Below, piece by piece: positions 1 through 5,803 of a stretch of 5,803 nucleotides of DNA. The notes under the pieces were generated by a model. It was not told where the DNA came from, did no database searches, and saw only the letters and a program-made list of their open reading frames with translations. The translations under genes and the position numbers were made by a program. The stretch is from positions 1 to 5,803 of the forward strand of contig JAFQBQ010000171.1 in the NCBI GenBank assembly GCA_017416635.1, given 5' to 3'. How positions within the stretch are numbered: the stretch's first letter is position 1; each line of letters opens with the position of its first letter. Source of the stretch: Alphaproteobacteria bacterium (lineage in GTDB: Bacteria; Pseudomonadota; Alphaproteobacteria; UBA3830).

Positions 1-2
1 AG

Positions 3-353
3 ATAGGTTTGTATAATTTGAATGACGATCAGAAAAAAATTTTAGTAGGAATATTTGCGACAGTTTTGAGTAATATACGTGATTTTAGCTTAAGTTTTCA
101 AGGCGACGACTGGCTAGCCATAAGAGCCTTCCACTCGGAATATCCCAACATACAGATTCCTTCTGATATGTGGAATCCAAATATAAATTTTGATAATCTG
201 CAGCCAAAGGTACTTTACAATGGAAAATTGATGTCGTTATTCGAAGCTAGAAGTAAGTTCTTTAAGAATTTAACGAAAATGTTTAAAAAGCCAAGCAAAA
301 ATTTGCCTGATAACGGGTTGAGATATTTTGTCCGTCAGCTTTTCGGAATATAG
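3..353 (+). CDS. C-terminal part of an unrecognised protein (5' end outside window)
   Basis: The frame is open from the left edge (first full codon at 3) to a TAG at 351-353, giving 116 residues. A TTG at 9-11 could be read as a start, but it has no Shine-Dalgarno sequence at a workable distance and the frame continues upstream of it, so I take this as the 3' end of a longer gene. The fragment is mixed in character: a helical start (DDQKKILVGIFATVLSNI), a middle rich in aromatic residues, proline and asparagine (SDMWNPNINFDNLQP), and a basic end (FKNLTKMFKKPSK, then RYFVRQLFGI). It has no transmembrane segment and no motif I recognise. The product is unknown. It ends 330 bases before the next gene on the same strand, so co-transcription is uncertain. 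Confidence 0.7.
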   Translation: MGLYNLNDDQKKILVGIFATVLSNIRDFSLSFQGDDWLAIRAFHSEYPNIQIPSDMWNPNINFDNLQPKVLYNGKLMSLFEARSKFFKNLTKMFKKPSKNLPDNGLRYFVRQLFGI

Positions 354-372
354 AGATTCGACAGACAAATAT
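323..372. repeat. Imperfect inverted repeat spanning the stop codon of the first gene
   Basis: The arms 323-336 (ATATTTTGTCCGTC) and 360-372 (GACAGACAAATAT) form 12 base pairs with one bulged T (329) and one C/A mismatch (333/363), around a 23-base loop that contains the TAG stop. Read on the reverse strand the mismatch becomes a G-T wobble, so the hairpin is slightly better there. No T-run follows on either strand, so it is not a classical intrinsic terminator. It could be an mRNA 3'-end structure or chance in AT-rich DNA. Confidence 0.4.
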
Positions 373-394
373 TTGCAATTACATATATTGATAA

Positions 395-580
395 TCAAGG
401 CACTATCAAATCGGTTTTGCCAAATTTTTGTTGAGATATGTCGTTGCAATGACGTCTTTTTTCTTTTTCATCATCGTTCAAGGTCAAAATTATAAATTCC
501 TTGTCGTGAAGTTTTAGCTTTCTGCCTCGTTGTGCCATTTTTCCATTGCATTTATTAAAAAATTGCCAATATTTTCTCAT
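395..580 (-). CDS. Doubtful small reverse ORF, 61 residues
   Basis: The reverse frame runs from an ATG at 580-578 to a TGA at 397-395; a TTG three codons upstream is an alternative start. The product is basic (MRKYWQFFNK..., then AQRGRKLKLHDKEF) and ends ISQQKFGKTDLIVP. The RGRKLKL start and ISQQKFGKT end loosely recall the DNA-binding helix-turn-helix segments of resolvases and transposases, so it might be a remnant of a mobile element. This is only an impression: no Shine-Dalgarno sequence precedes it, no terminal repeats flank it, and its length is within reach of chance in a gap of this size. Confidence 0.2.
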   Translation of the reverse strand: MRKYWQFFNKCNGKMAQRGRKLKLHDKEFIILTLNDDEKEKRRHCNDISQQKFGKTDLIVP

Positions 581-670
581 GGTAAGCAATGATAATTATT
601 TTATTACATAAATAATTTCAGATGTTTACCAATTATTAACAAATATCCATTACAGTTAAGACAAACGAGT

Positions 671-678
671 AAAGGTGA
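671..678 (+). promoter_or_regulatory. Ribosome binding site deciding the start at 684
   Basis: AAAGGTGA lies five bases upstream of the ATG at 684, a normal spacing. The same frame could begin at the GTG at 675-677, but that codon sits inside this purine block and has no Shine-Dalgarno sequence of its own, so the ATG at 684 is preferred. This start also gives a compact signal peptide beginning MKKIM. Confidence 0.6.
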
Positions 679-683
679 CGATA

Positions 684-2948
684 ATGAAGAAAATAATGTA
701 TGAAATAGCTGGTATTGCGCTGTTGTGCAGCACGTGCATTGGCACAGTAAATGCAGAGCCTGTGAATGCCTCGCTTGAACTGGAGGATCTTGATGATGAG
801 GGTAAAGACGTCAATAAGGTAGATGAAGGAAAACAAGAAGCGAAAAGAAAGCTCAAAATTACAAAAGCGGACGGAACAGAGATCATTCCTACGAAAAAAG
901 CAGAATCTTCAAAAGAAAGCGAAGATGGTCTGACAATTGAAAAGCCAACATCGAAGAAACTCAACATAGTGCTTGCAAAGGATAAAGAATCGAATACTGA
1001 GGAGGCGACAGAGACTCCTGCGAAATCAGAAGTAGATGATACTTCGAAAAAGGAAGATTCCGAAATTACAGATGATACTTCGAAGAAGGAAGATTCCGAA
1101 ACTACAGATGAAACTCCGAAAACGGAAGAGCCAGAAACTAAGGATGAGACTCAGAAAGAAGAGACCTCAGATACAGAAGAAACACGTAAAATGAAAGCAT
1201 TGGCAGGCGGATTGGCGGGGCTTGCAGATTCTGTAGATGCGGCTAAGGCTGTGGCTGGTAAGGTTATGGATAAGGCAGAAGAAATAAATACTCAGAAAGA
1301 AGAGACTTCAGATACAGAAAAAACGAATGAAAAGACAGAGGATAAGGCACTTAGCGACGAAGAGTTTGTAAATCAAAATGCGGCAGATATGGCTGAATTG
1401 TTCGGAAATGATTCGTCTGAGCAAATCTCAAATGAGCAGTCCGGTGCGGTTTTACCATCGATATCAGAAAAAGATCTCAGCAGAAATATTGCTAACGAGT
1501 TTGATGAAGCGTTAAAGTCGTATCTAGAGCAGCAGAAAAAGCTATCAGGATTGAAAAAAGATCTATCAGACCAATATAAGAAATTATCACAAGAACTATC
1601 GAAACTGCCTGAAGGGAGCGAAACTCAGTCCCGAATTACAGAAATTCATAAGTCTCTGACAGAGGCAGAGGATGGTTTGGGTAAATTGAAGACTGCGTTG
1701 TCTGAGTTGGATAAAACATGGGACGAAGGACAACTCGATCGTTCGAAATTTGAGGAAGTTTGGAAAAATCTGGATGCGCAGAAGAAACTTTTGGATGATC
1801 AAGTAGATGTTCGTTCTAAACTTTCTAATGAAATTGGTCAATTCGCCTCAAAGTTAGAGGGATTGAAAGGGACCTTAACAGAAATTGATAAACTCTTAGA
1901 GAATTTCGGTGTTGTGAAGAACGCTTTAACAGAAATCAATAAAACCGATTATTCAGAACTGTTTAGTGTTGTAAATAAGCAGGGACCGCATAAAATGCTT
2001 AATGAACAGCAAGAATGGGAGAAAACGCGTACACTTTGGGAGAATCATAAGAATGCAGTAATCCGAGCAGAGGCTGAAGAGATAACTGAGGCAAGAAAAG
2101 CACATGATAACGCAATGGAAGAATTGCAAGGCCCGACAGAGAAGGAATCAAAAACTCTGTTCGATGAATCTGCAATAACAGGCTTGTCAGAGATCGCTGA
2201 ACAAGCACGCATTGAATTAGATGTACTCGAGCTGTCGAAAGATGACTTTATTAAATCGAATGTCTTAAATGGAACCGACTGGTCGTCGTTTGCTGCTAAG
2301 TTTGATGCTAACAAAGTAGAGATTCCAAACAATGGGAAAGACCTAGCGGGTAAAATTAAATCACTGCTGGATGATTTCATAGCATTGAAGGCTTCAATAG
2401 AGAGTCAAGACGCAACGGAAGTTTCGGAAGAAGATCAACACAAAGGTGTCGAAATGATGAATAAGTTGAAAAAGTATCTGTCTTCATTAAGGAAAGTAGG
2501 CATCTCTTCTGAAGATAAATCAATTATTCGTCAAAAGAGATTAGCGGCTTCTGCTGAAAATTTAGCAGAGTTGGTCGACAAAGCGATGAAGACGATTAAT
2601 ACCTCAAAGCTAGCACTGAAGTCTTTAAACAAATCTTTTGTTGATTTTGCATCCTACGAACATGAATTTGATGCGAAAAAAGAAACGCCAGAAGGTCAAA
2701 AGAAGTTAGTGGACGATGTAAAAACGAAATTAACAGCATTTGTGAGTTGGTTTGAATCAATAAAGAAGCAGAATCCGTCGATTGTTTCAAAAGAAGATAA
2801 GAAAGCCGGATTGGTCACCGCGAAGGACTTAGCAAATGCTTTGAGCGAGCTAATAAAAAATGTCAAGTCGACTATTTCAGAACCTAAAGCCGAGGTATCA
2901 AAAACGGAATCGGATACTGAAGGAAAAGTAGATGATTCAGCAGCTTAA
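684..2948 (+). CDS. Secreted repeat-rich coiled-coil protein of unknown function, 754 aa
   Basis: I do not recognise a family. Residues 1-24 are a clear Sec signal peptide: basic MKK, hydrophobic core IAGIALLCSTCIG, and a type I site after VNA (mature start EPVNAS). No lipobox is present, and I see no cysteine beyond the signal peptide. Residues 25-117 are charged and low in complexity. Residues 118-165 are four tandem 12-residue acidic repeats (consensus near DDTSKKEDSETT). Residues 166-202 are an Ala/Gly-rich amphipathic segment, followed at 203-212 by a second copy of the TQKEETSDTE motif. From about 265 to 420 the sequence is leucine-spaced and helix-forming, as in coiled coils (LEQQKKLSGLKKDL and similar), and helical character continues to about 700. 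No transmembrane segment follows the signal peptide. This looks like an exported, elongated, possibly surface or periplasmic scaffold or adhesin-like protein; that role is inference. The frame remains open for 47 codons past the TAA, so the gene may be truncated by a nonsense mutation or may use readthrough. Confidence 0.88.
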   Translation: MKKIMYEIAGIALLCSTCIGTVNAEPVNASLELEDLDDEGKDVNKVDEGKQEAKRKLKITKADGTEIIPTKKAESSKESEDGLTIEKPTSKKLNIVLAKDKESNTEEATETPAKSEVDDTSKKEDSEITDDTSKKEDSETTDETPKTEEPETKDETQKEETSDTEETRKMKALAGGLAGLADSVDAAKAVAGKVMDKAEEINTQKEETSDTEKTNEKTEDKALSDEEFVNQNAADMAELFGNDSSEQISNEQSGAVLPSISEKDLSRNIANEFDEALKSYLEQQKKLSGLKKDLSDQYKKLSQELSKLPEGSETQSRITEIHKSLTEAEDGLGKLKTALSELDKTWDEGQLDRSKFEEVWKNLDAQKKLLDDQVDVRSKLSNEIGQFASKLEGLKGTLTEIDKLLENFGVVKNALTEINKTDYSELFSVVNKQGPHKMLNEQQEWEKTRTLWENHKNAVIRAEAEEITEARKAHDNAMEELQGPTEKESKTLFDESAITGLSEIAEQARIELDVLELSKDDFIKSNVLNGTDWSSFAAKFDANKVEIPNNGKDLAGKIKSLLDDFIALKASIESQDATEVSEEDQHKGVEMMNKLKKYLSSLRKVGISSEDKSIIRQKRLAASAENLAELVDKAMKTINTSKLALKSLNKSFVDFASYEHEFDAKKETPEGQKKLVDDVKTKLTAFVSWFESIKKQNPSIVSKEDKKAGLVTAKDLANALSELIKNVKSTISEPKAEVSKTESDTEGKVDDSAA
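1035..1178 (+). repeat. Four tandem 36-base repeats coding 12-residue acidic units
   Basis: The units are 1035-1070, 1071-1106, 1107-1142 and 1143-1178, encoding DDTSKKEDSEIT, DDTSKKEDSETT, DETPKTEEPETK and DETQKEETSDTE. The first two differ at only two of 36 bases; the third and fourth have diverged. The unit length is a multiple of three, so changes in copy number would keep the reading frame. They lie in the acidic linker of the secreted protein between the signal peptide and the coiled-coil part. Confidence 0.9.
1149..1319 (+). repeat. 30-base direct repeat flanking a 37-codon Ala/Gly-rich module
   Basis: Bases 1149-1178 and 1290-1319 match at 29 of 30 positions; the single difference is a silent C/T in a threonine codon. 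Both encode TQKEETSDTE. The copies are 141 bases (47 codons) apart, and between them bases 1179-1289 encode an Ala/Gly-rich amphipathic stretch (ALAGGLAGLADSVDAAKAVA) that is visibly richer in G+C than the surrounding DNA. Recombination between the copies would remove exactly 47 codons in frame. Confidence 0.88.
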
Positions 2949-3092
2949 GAAGAGCCATTGGTTAAAAATTCTGAACCAAAAGAAGTAAGCAATGAGACTC
3001 TGAAGAAGGTATTGAAAAACAAGGAATTGAACAAGAAGGAAAAGAATAAGAAAAAAGTCAAAAAACAGAAAGTTAAGAACAAGCGAGCGTAA
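2949..3092 (+). pseudogene. In-frame lysine-rich continuation after the stop (47 codons plus TAA)
   Basis: Directly after the TAA at 2946-2948 the same frame continues for 47 sense codons, from EEPLVKNSEPKEVSNET through KNKKKVKKQKVKNKRA, to a TAA at 3090-3092. Seventeen of the 47 residues are lysine and one is arginine. The first part (EEP, NSEPKEVS) matches the Glu/Pro/Ser/Lys style of the protein just before the stop. There is no ATG in this frame within the tail, so independent translation is unlikely; a TTG at 2958 preceded by AAGAAGAG is the only candidate for reinitiation. The intrinsic terminator lies 31 bases past the second stop. The simplest reading is an original 802-codon gene with a nonsense change (for example GAA or AAA to TAA). 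Readthrough or a sequencing error are alternatives. Confidence 0.65.
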
Positions 3093-3122
3093 TTGCGTAA
3101 AAGTTCCTTAAAAAGTACGAGA

Positions 3123-3151
3123 ACGACTCGGGAATCCCTCGGGTCGTTTTT
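3123..3151 (+). terminator. Rho-independent terminator
   Basis: ACGACTCGGG (3123-3132) pairs with CTCGGGTCGT (3138-3147) across a five-base loop, AATCC. This is a ten-pair stem with two G-U wobbles, followed by a T-run at 3147-3151 and a second run, GTTTT, just after. It ends the transcript of the secreted repeat protein and lies close behind the second stop codon (3092) rather than the first (2948). Confidence 0.88.
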
Positions 3152-3170
3152 GTTTTGCAAGAGGTTTAAT

Positions 3171-3196
3171 AATTTTTTTAGTATTCAAAAAAAATT
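3171..3196. repeat. A/T-tract inverted repeat at the promoter
   Basis: AATTTTTTT (3171-3179) and AAAAAAATT (3188-3196) are a perfect nine-base inverted repeat around an eight-base spacer. The right arm overlaps the first bases of the -35 element. A-tracts directly upstream of a -35 box can act as an UP element that binds the RNA polymerase alpha subunit, or can bend the DNA. A role as operator is possible but not shown. Confidence 0.5.
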
Positions 3197-3223
3197 GACA
3201 AATAAAAGACAATATGATATTCT
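3195..3223 (+). promoter_or_regulatory. Sigma-70-type promoter for the 751-residue protein
   Basis: A perfect -35 box TTGACA (3195-3200) is followed after 17 bases by TATTCT (3218-3223), which matches four of six -10 positions. A TATGAT at 3213-3218 looks closer to consensus but is only 12 bases from the -35. Transcription would start near 3230, leaving a leader of about 25 bases. An A-tract precedes the -35. Confidence 0.7.
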
Positions 3224-3241
3224 TATTTCTGTAAAATGAAC

Positions 3242-3247
3242 GGAGGA
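3242..3247 (+). promoter_or_regulatory. Strong Shine-Dalgarno site
   Basis: GGAGGA lies eight bases upstream of the ATG at 3256. It is the best ribosome binding site in the window and fixes the start of the downstream gene. Confidence 0.85.
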
Positions 3248-3255
3248 AACGATCA

Positions 3256-5511
3256 ATGAAAGCAAAACAATGGAAATGTTGTGCTGCTGCATTAGTGATT
3301 TCTGCCTTAAATCCAATCTTTGATATCTACGGAATGGAGAGAAGCATAAATCTGTCAGAGCAAATGTTCGGTTCTAACTTTGGTTTTATGCAGGATATGT
3401 ATGGCAAAAGCGGCGCATTGGTTATTCGGGAACTTTGGCATCGCAAATCAAATGTAGAAAATGTAGTGTTTTCATTGTTTGAAAGAATCTTGAATGAACA
3501 TTTGGCAAAAGGGGGAATGCCTATTGATTTGACAAATCCGGAGAAAACAAAAATCGAGAATTGGAGAGATTTAAATGCTATTTTTGTGCAACAATTATTA
3601 GAGTTACCTGATTCCTTAACGTTAAAAGATTGGCAAAAACATTTTGGGAAGCATGTGTTCCCAATAACTGTTTTGAATGCTCGAAAAAACGCCGAAGCAG
3701 ACAGTTTTTATGGTTCAATCTATATTATAGGTGAAGATGAAGAAGGTGAAGGCGAATCTTTAAACTCCGTTATCATAGTAAAAGGCGAAGATGCAGTAAG
3801 GGCGGCTAAGAGCATTTTTGCTCAAGGCAATCCGCAGTTAGAGTTGCGAGGTGGAGGGATTTTTCTTTCGTTGAATGATCCAGGATTTACTTTATCAAAA
3901 ATTGATTACGAACGGTGCTTTTGTATTTTTGGAGCTCCCAAAAAGAATTTGACTGAAGGATTATTACAATCGATTCCTAGTGATTACGCAAGAGATATAC
4001 AAATTTACGGAGGAATAAAGTTAAATTGTTTTGGTGAGGATGGCTCGATAACGCATCCCGGGACGTTATATCCTAAAATTGATCGTCCGCTTGCTCAAAG
4101 AATCAGAGCACTACCACCAACGTCTGAACAAGCTGAACTGGCGGCATTACTAGGTTTTTATCATACTTTAACAAGTGTAAATTTTAATAATAAACAATTG
4201 ATAGATGCGAAAAATAGACTATCAGTTTACCTTAGATCAGTCGAAAAGAAACGAAAAAACCGAGAGGCTAAATTGTATTCGCAGATAATAAAGTTCCTTG
4301 AAGGGGTGCCTACATCAGAGATCACGATAATAGATGAGAGCGGAGAAAACGAAAACGAAAATATAAATATTAAGCCAACGAATGACTTTTATTTCCCAAG
4401 TTCTCTTTTCAGTAAACAAAATTTAAGTCAGGACGACTCGGAAAACTTAAGTTTGATTACGCCACTTGGTGATACATATAGGCGATTCTTTTTATTTAAC
4501 TCAGAATCTTTTGAGGAAATGATAAGGATTTTTTGCAAAATTAGCCCGGAAATATCATTAGAAGAAGGAATATTCGATTGGTCGCAGAAAGACATATTGC
4601 AGCAAGAGTTAGAAACAAGGCCAGAGCTGAAGAACAGATTAGAATTGTTTGCTAGCTTTATATTTGACCATAAAAATTCAAGAGAAGTTTATGATATTCT
4701 CTGCGCAATGCCAGGGTTTCAAGTAACTGCTCAACAATTAGAAGAGAACGGGACTATAGTGTCCAATATGATTTTTTTTGCTTTACCCGAATATGTATCA
4801 TGGTTACAAAACAACCTATATCATTTTGCATTGCTATACAAGTTTGCAGACACAGAACTTATATCTAAAGAATATGGTAATTTGTTATTGAGGTTTTTGT
4901 ATCATTTCCCTGACGGAACATGGCATTATCCAACAGAAGGAACGGATCCGTCGATATTAACCGATCAAATAAATTTCCTTTTGGATACCGCCAGATCCCG
5001 TTCTTCTGAATTAAGCGAAGAACAGATGAAAAATATTGGATTTCATGATGCTACTCTTTCGCTTTATTTATTACGTAAGCAGTTAACTTTAAAAGAAGTA
5101 TCGCAGCTTAAAAGTCGATTTGGTGGTAGAAATTTAACAAAAGAAGATTATCAAGAAATAGAGAGAATGTATCACGAAAACATTCCGTCTACTATCAACT
5201 TAGAAAAATTGAAAGGCCTAGGATTTCGTGGAAATATAGCTAAGTATGTTGAAATTTATCTAAAGTATGCGTCTTTGCCTCTTATGAAAGATTTAATGGA
5301 ACTTTCGCAAGAATATAGCGGGAATTTTAATATAACAGATTATAATCGAAAATTAGATAAGCTTAAAAAGTCATTGTGTTTTAAACTGTTGAAACGCGCT
5401 CTAGCGATACCTGAAAAGACCAATGAAGTAAAAATGCAATTAGAAAAACTTCCGAAAATAGAAGACAAAATTGATGCTCTTGTGAAAATTATTGATGAAA
5501 GCCATTCGTAA
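3256..5511 (+). CDS. Large probably exported protein of unknown function, 751 aa
   Basis: I do not recognise the family. The start is fixed by GGAGGA and a promoter just upstream. Residues 1-18 look like a signal peptide (MKAKQWK, then CCAAALVISAL), with possible cleavage after ISA (17) or IYG (26); the site is not clear-cut and an N-terminal anchor cannot be excluded. Residues 27-150 appear helical. Around 154-260 short beta-type strands appear (IYII, SVIIVKG, GGGIFLSLN, CFCIFGAP), including an acidic Gly/Glu loop at 159-167 (GEDEEGEGE) and a GGG turn at 199-201. A polar linker with alternating Glu/Asn (363-372, GENENENINI) separates this from a mostly helical C-terminal half (about 395-751). 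No further transmembrane segment is evident. Unlike the upstream secreted protein, it keeps cysteines in the mature part. It is transcribed from its own promoter. A role as a secreted effector or surface protein is only a guess. Confidence 0.9.
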   Translation: MKAKQWKCCAAALVISALNPIFDIYGMERSINLSEQMFGSNFGFMQDMYGKSGALVIRELWHRKSNVENVVFSLFERILNEHLAKGGMPIDLTNPEKTKIENWRDLNAIFVQQLLELPDSLTLKDWQKHFGKHVFPITVLNARKNAEADSFYGSIYIIGEDEEGEGESLNSVIIVKGEDAVRAAKSIFAQGNPQLELRGGGIFLSLNDPGFTLSKIDYERCFCIFGAPKKNLTEGLLQSIPSDYARDIQIYGGIKLNCFGEDGSITHPGTLYPKIDRPLAQRIRALPPTSEQAELAALLGFYHTLTSVNFNNKQLIDAKNRLSVYLRSVEKKRKNREAKLYSQIIKFLEGVPTSEITIIDESGENENENINIKPTNDFYFPSSLFSKQNLSQDDSENLSLITPLGDTYRRFFLFNSESFEEMIRIFCKISPEISLEEGIFDWSQKDILQQELETRPELKNRLELFASFIFDHKNSREVYDILCAMPGFQVTAQQLEENGTIVSNMIFFALPEYVSWLQNNLYHFALLYKFADTELISKEYGNLLLRFLYHFPDGTWHYPTEGTDPSILTDQINFLLDTARSRSSELSEEQMKNIGFHDATLSLYLLRKQLTLKEVSQLKSRFGGRNLTKEDYQEIERMYHENIPSTINLEKLKGLGFRGNIAKYVEIYLKYASLPLMKDLMELSQEYSGNFNITDYNRKLDKLKKSLCFKLLKRALAIPEKTNEVKMQLEKLPKIEDKIDALVKIIDESHS

Positions 5512-5577
5512 ACACAAAAACGCATTTTGATGAGTGCCAATTATTTATATTAGTTGAATTTTGCGCTTTAAACTTAC

Positions 5578-5617
5578 TGCGGAAGTCAATTGTGGCTTCT
5601 GCGACAGGTTTTGTTTG
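5578..5617 (+). terminator. Possible terminator after the 751-residue protein
   Basis: TGCGGAAGTC (5578-5587) pairs with GGCTTCTGCG (5594-5603) across AATTGT, ten pairs of which three are G-U wobbles. TTTTGTTT begins five bases further on (5609). The wobbles become C-A mismatches in the opposite-strand RNA, so the structure favours the + transcript. The gap before the T-run and the distance from the stop (5511) lower the confidence. Confidence 0.45.
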
Positions 5618-5803
5618 CTACATAAAATAAATTAATTCATCTACTGAAATTTGTTTATTGATAGTTTTGTAAATATTTTGAAATAGCGGAATTGAGATTT
5701 TTTCTGAGAGAAAATCAATGAGTTGCGCGGCGTCTAGACCTTCAACCGTTCCGCCTTGCCACGTTTCATTTTGTGCTAAACACCTTCCGAACGACATATT
5801 TCG
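5618..5803 (-). CDS. C-terminal end of an unrecognised reverse-strand protein (5' end outside window)
   Basis: On the reverse strand the frame is open from the right edge (5803) to a TAG at 5620-5618, giving 61 residues. It begins RNMSFGRCLAQNETWQGG, continues through TVEGLDAAQLIDFLSEKI and ends KQISVDELIYFM. The mix of Gly, Trp and amphipathic helix (AAQLIDFLSEKISIPLFQNI) looks like real protein. An ATG at 5797-5795 could be an internal Met or the start of a 59-residue protein; the bases upstream are not in the window, so this cannot be decided. It converges on the 751-residue gene with a 106-base gap between the two stops. The family is unknown. Confidence 0.55.
   Translation of the reverse strand, partial: RNMSFGRCLAQNETWQGGTVEGLDAAQLIDFLSEKISIPLFQNIYKTINKQISVDELIYFM

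Larger units (their letters stand above)
354..683. other. 330-base gap without a confident gene
   Basis: The stretch between the first partial gene and the start codon of the repeat-rich secreted protein holds no + strand ORF of note, no tRNA-like fold and no terminator with a T-run. It contains a weak reverse ORF (395-580) and an 8-base AT-rich inverted repeat, 594-601 against 610-617. I looked for a promoter for the downstream gene. TTGCCA at 563-568 and GATAAT at 591-596 are each good half-sites but lie 22 bases apart, too far for a standard sigma-70 site. TTTACC at 625-630 has no good partner. The promoter therefore remains unidentified. Confidence 0.5.

Noticed and set aside
675..677. 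GTG as the start of the repeat-rich secreted protein
   Set aside because: It lies within the purine block that serves as ribosome site for the ATG at 684, and no other Shine-Dalgarno sequence stands at a workable distance upstream.
684..755. Lipoprotein signal in the repeat-rich protein (cysteines 15 and 18)
   Set aside because: The residues before each cysteine (ALL and CST) do not fit a lipobox, while a good type I cleavage site follows at VNA.
636..967. Two overlapping reverse ORFs (636-836 and 656-967)
   Set aside because: Antisense to the signal peptide and acidic region of the secreted protein; no ribosome binding site; serine- and phenylalanine-rich composition is the mirror of the lysine/glutamate codons on the other strand.
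1035..1319. CRISPR array
   Set aside because: The repeats are contiguous, in frame and coding, with no unique spacers of regular length.
1596..2790. Reverse ORFs at 1596-1841, 1999-2208, 2045-2380 and 2596-2790
   Set aside because: All lie inside the long + strand gene, overlap one another in part, and show no independent start signals or sensible domains.
2946..2948. Alternative genetic code in which TAA is a sense codon
   Set aside because: TAA clearly ends the 751-residue gene at 5509-5511 and the lysine-rich tail at 3090-3092, so general reassignment does not fit; only local readthrough remains possible.
2945..3160. Phe/Leu-rich reverse ORF that looks like a small membrane protein
   Set aside because: Its hydrophobicity is the antisense image of the lysine-rich tail (AAA/AAG read as TTT/CTT), and it runs through the intrinsic terminator.
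5340..5540. Reverse ORF at the 3' end of the 751-residue gene
   Set aside because: Almost wholly antisense to a well-supported gene, with no start signal.

Overview
This is an AT-rich bacterial window read with the standard bacterial code (TAA and TAG act as stops; Shine-Dalgarno sites and a sigma-70-type promoter are visible). Nothing in it allows a firm taxonomic call. Two long genes encode proteins with N-terminal export signals and no domain I recognise, in a lysine- and asparagine-rich AT-biased background. That would suit a host-associated or reduced-genome Gram-negative, but this is inference only.

Layout: (1) Bases 3-353 hold the C-terminal end of an unrecognised + strand gene that starts left of the window, with an imperfect inverted repeat over its stop codon. 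(2) Bases 354-683 are a gap without a confident gene; it contains one weak 61-codon reverse ORF. (3) Bases 684-2948 encode a 754-residue secreted protein: a signal peptide, an acidic low-complexity region with 12-residue tandem repeats, and then a long helical/coiled-coil region. (4) Directly after its TAA the same frame stays open for another 47 codons of very lysine-rich sequence, to a second TAA at 3090-3092. A strong intrinsic terminator follows 31 bases later. (5) Bases 3171-3255 hold an A/T inverted repeat, a good promoter and a strong ribosome binding site. (6) Bases 3256-5511 encode a second large protein (751 residues) with a probable signal peptide. (7) Bases 5512-5617 are a convergent gap with a terminator-like hairpin. 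(8) Bases 5618-5803 hold the C-terminal end of a reverse-strand gene that runs off the right edge.

The two large genes lie in the same direction, but the terminator and new promoter between them indicate separate transcripts rather than an operon. Both products appear to leave the cytoplasm, so they may act at the cell surface or on a host, but no partner or function can be read from the sequence. The most notable observation is the interrupted 3' end of the first large gene: its lysine-rich tail is either lost through a nonsense mutation or made by stop-codon readthrough.
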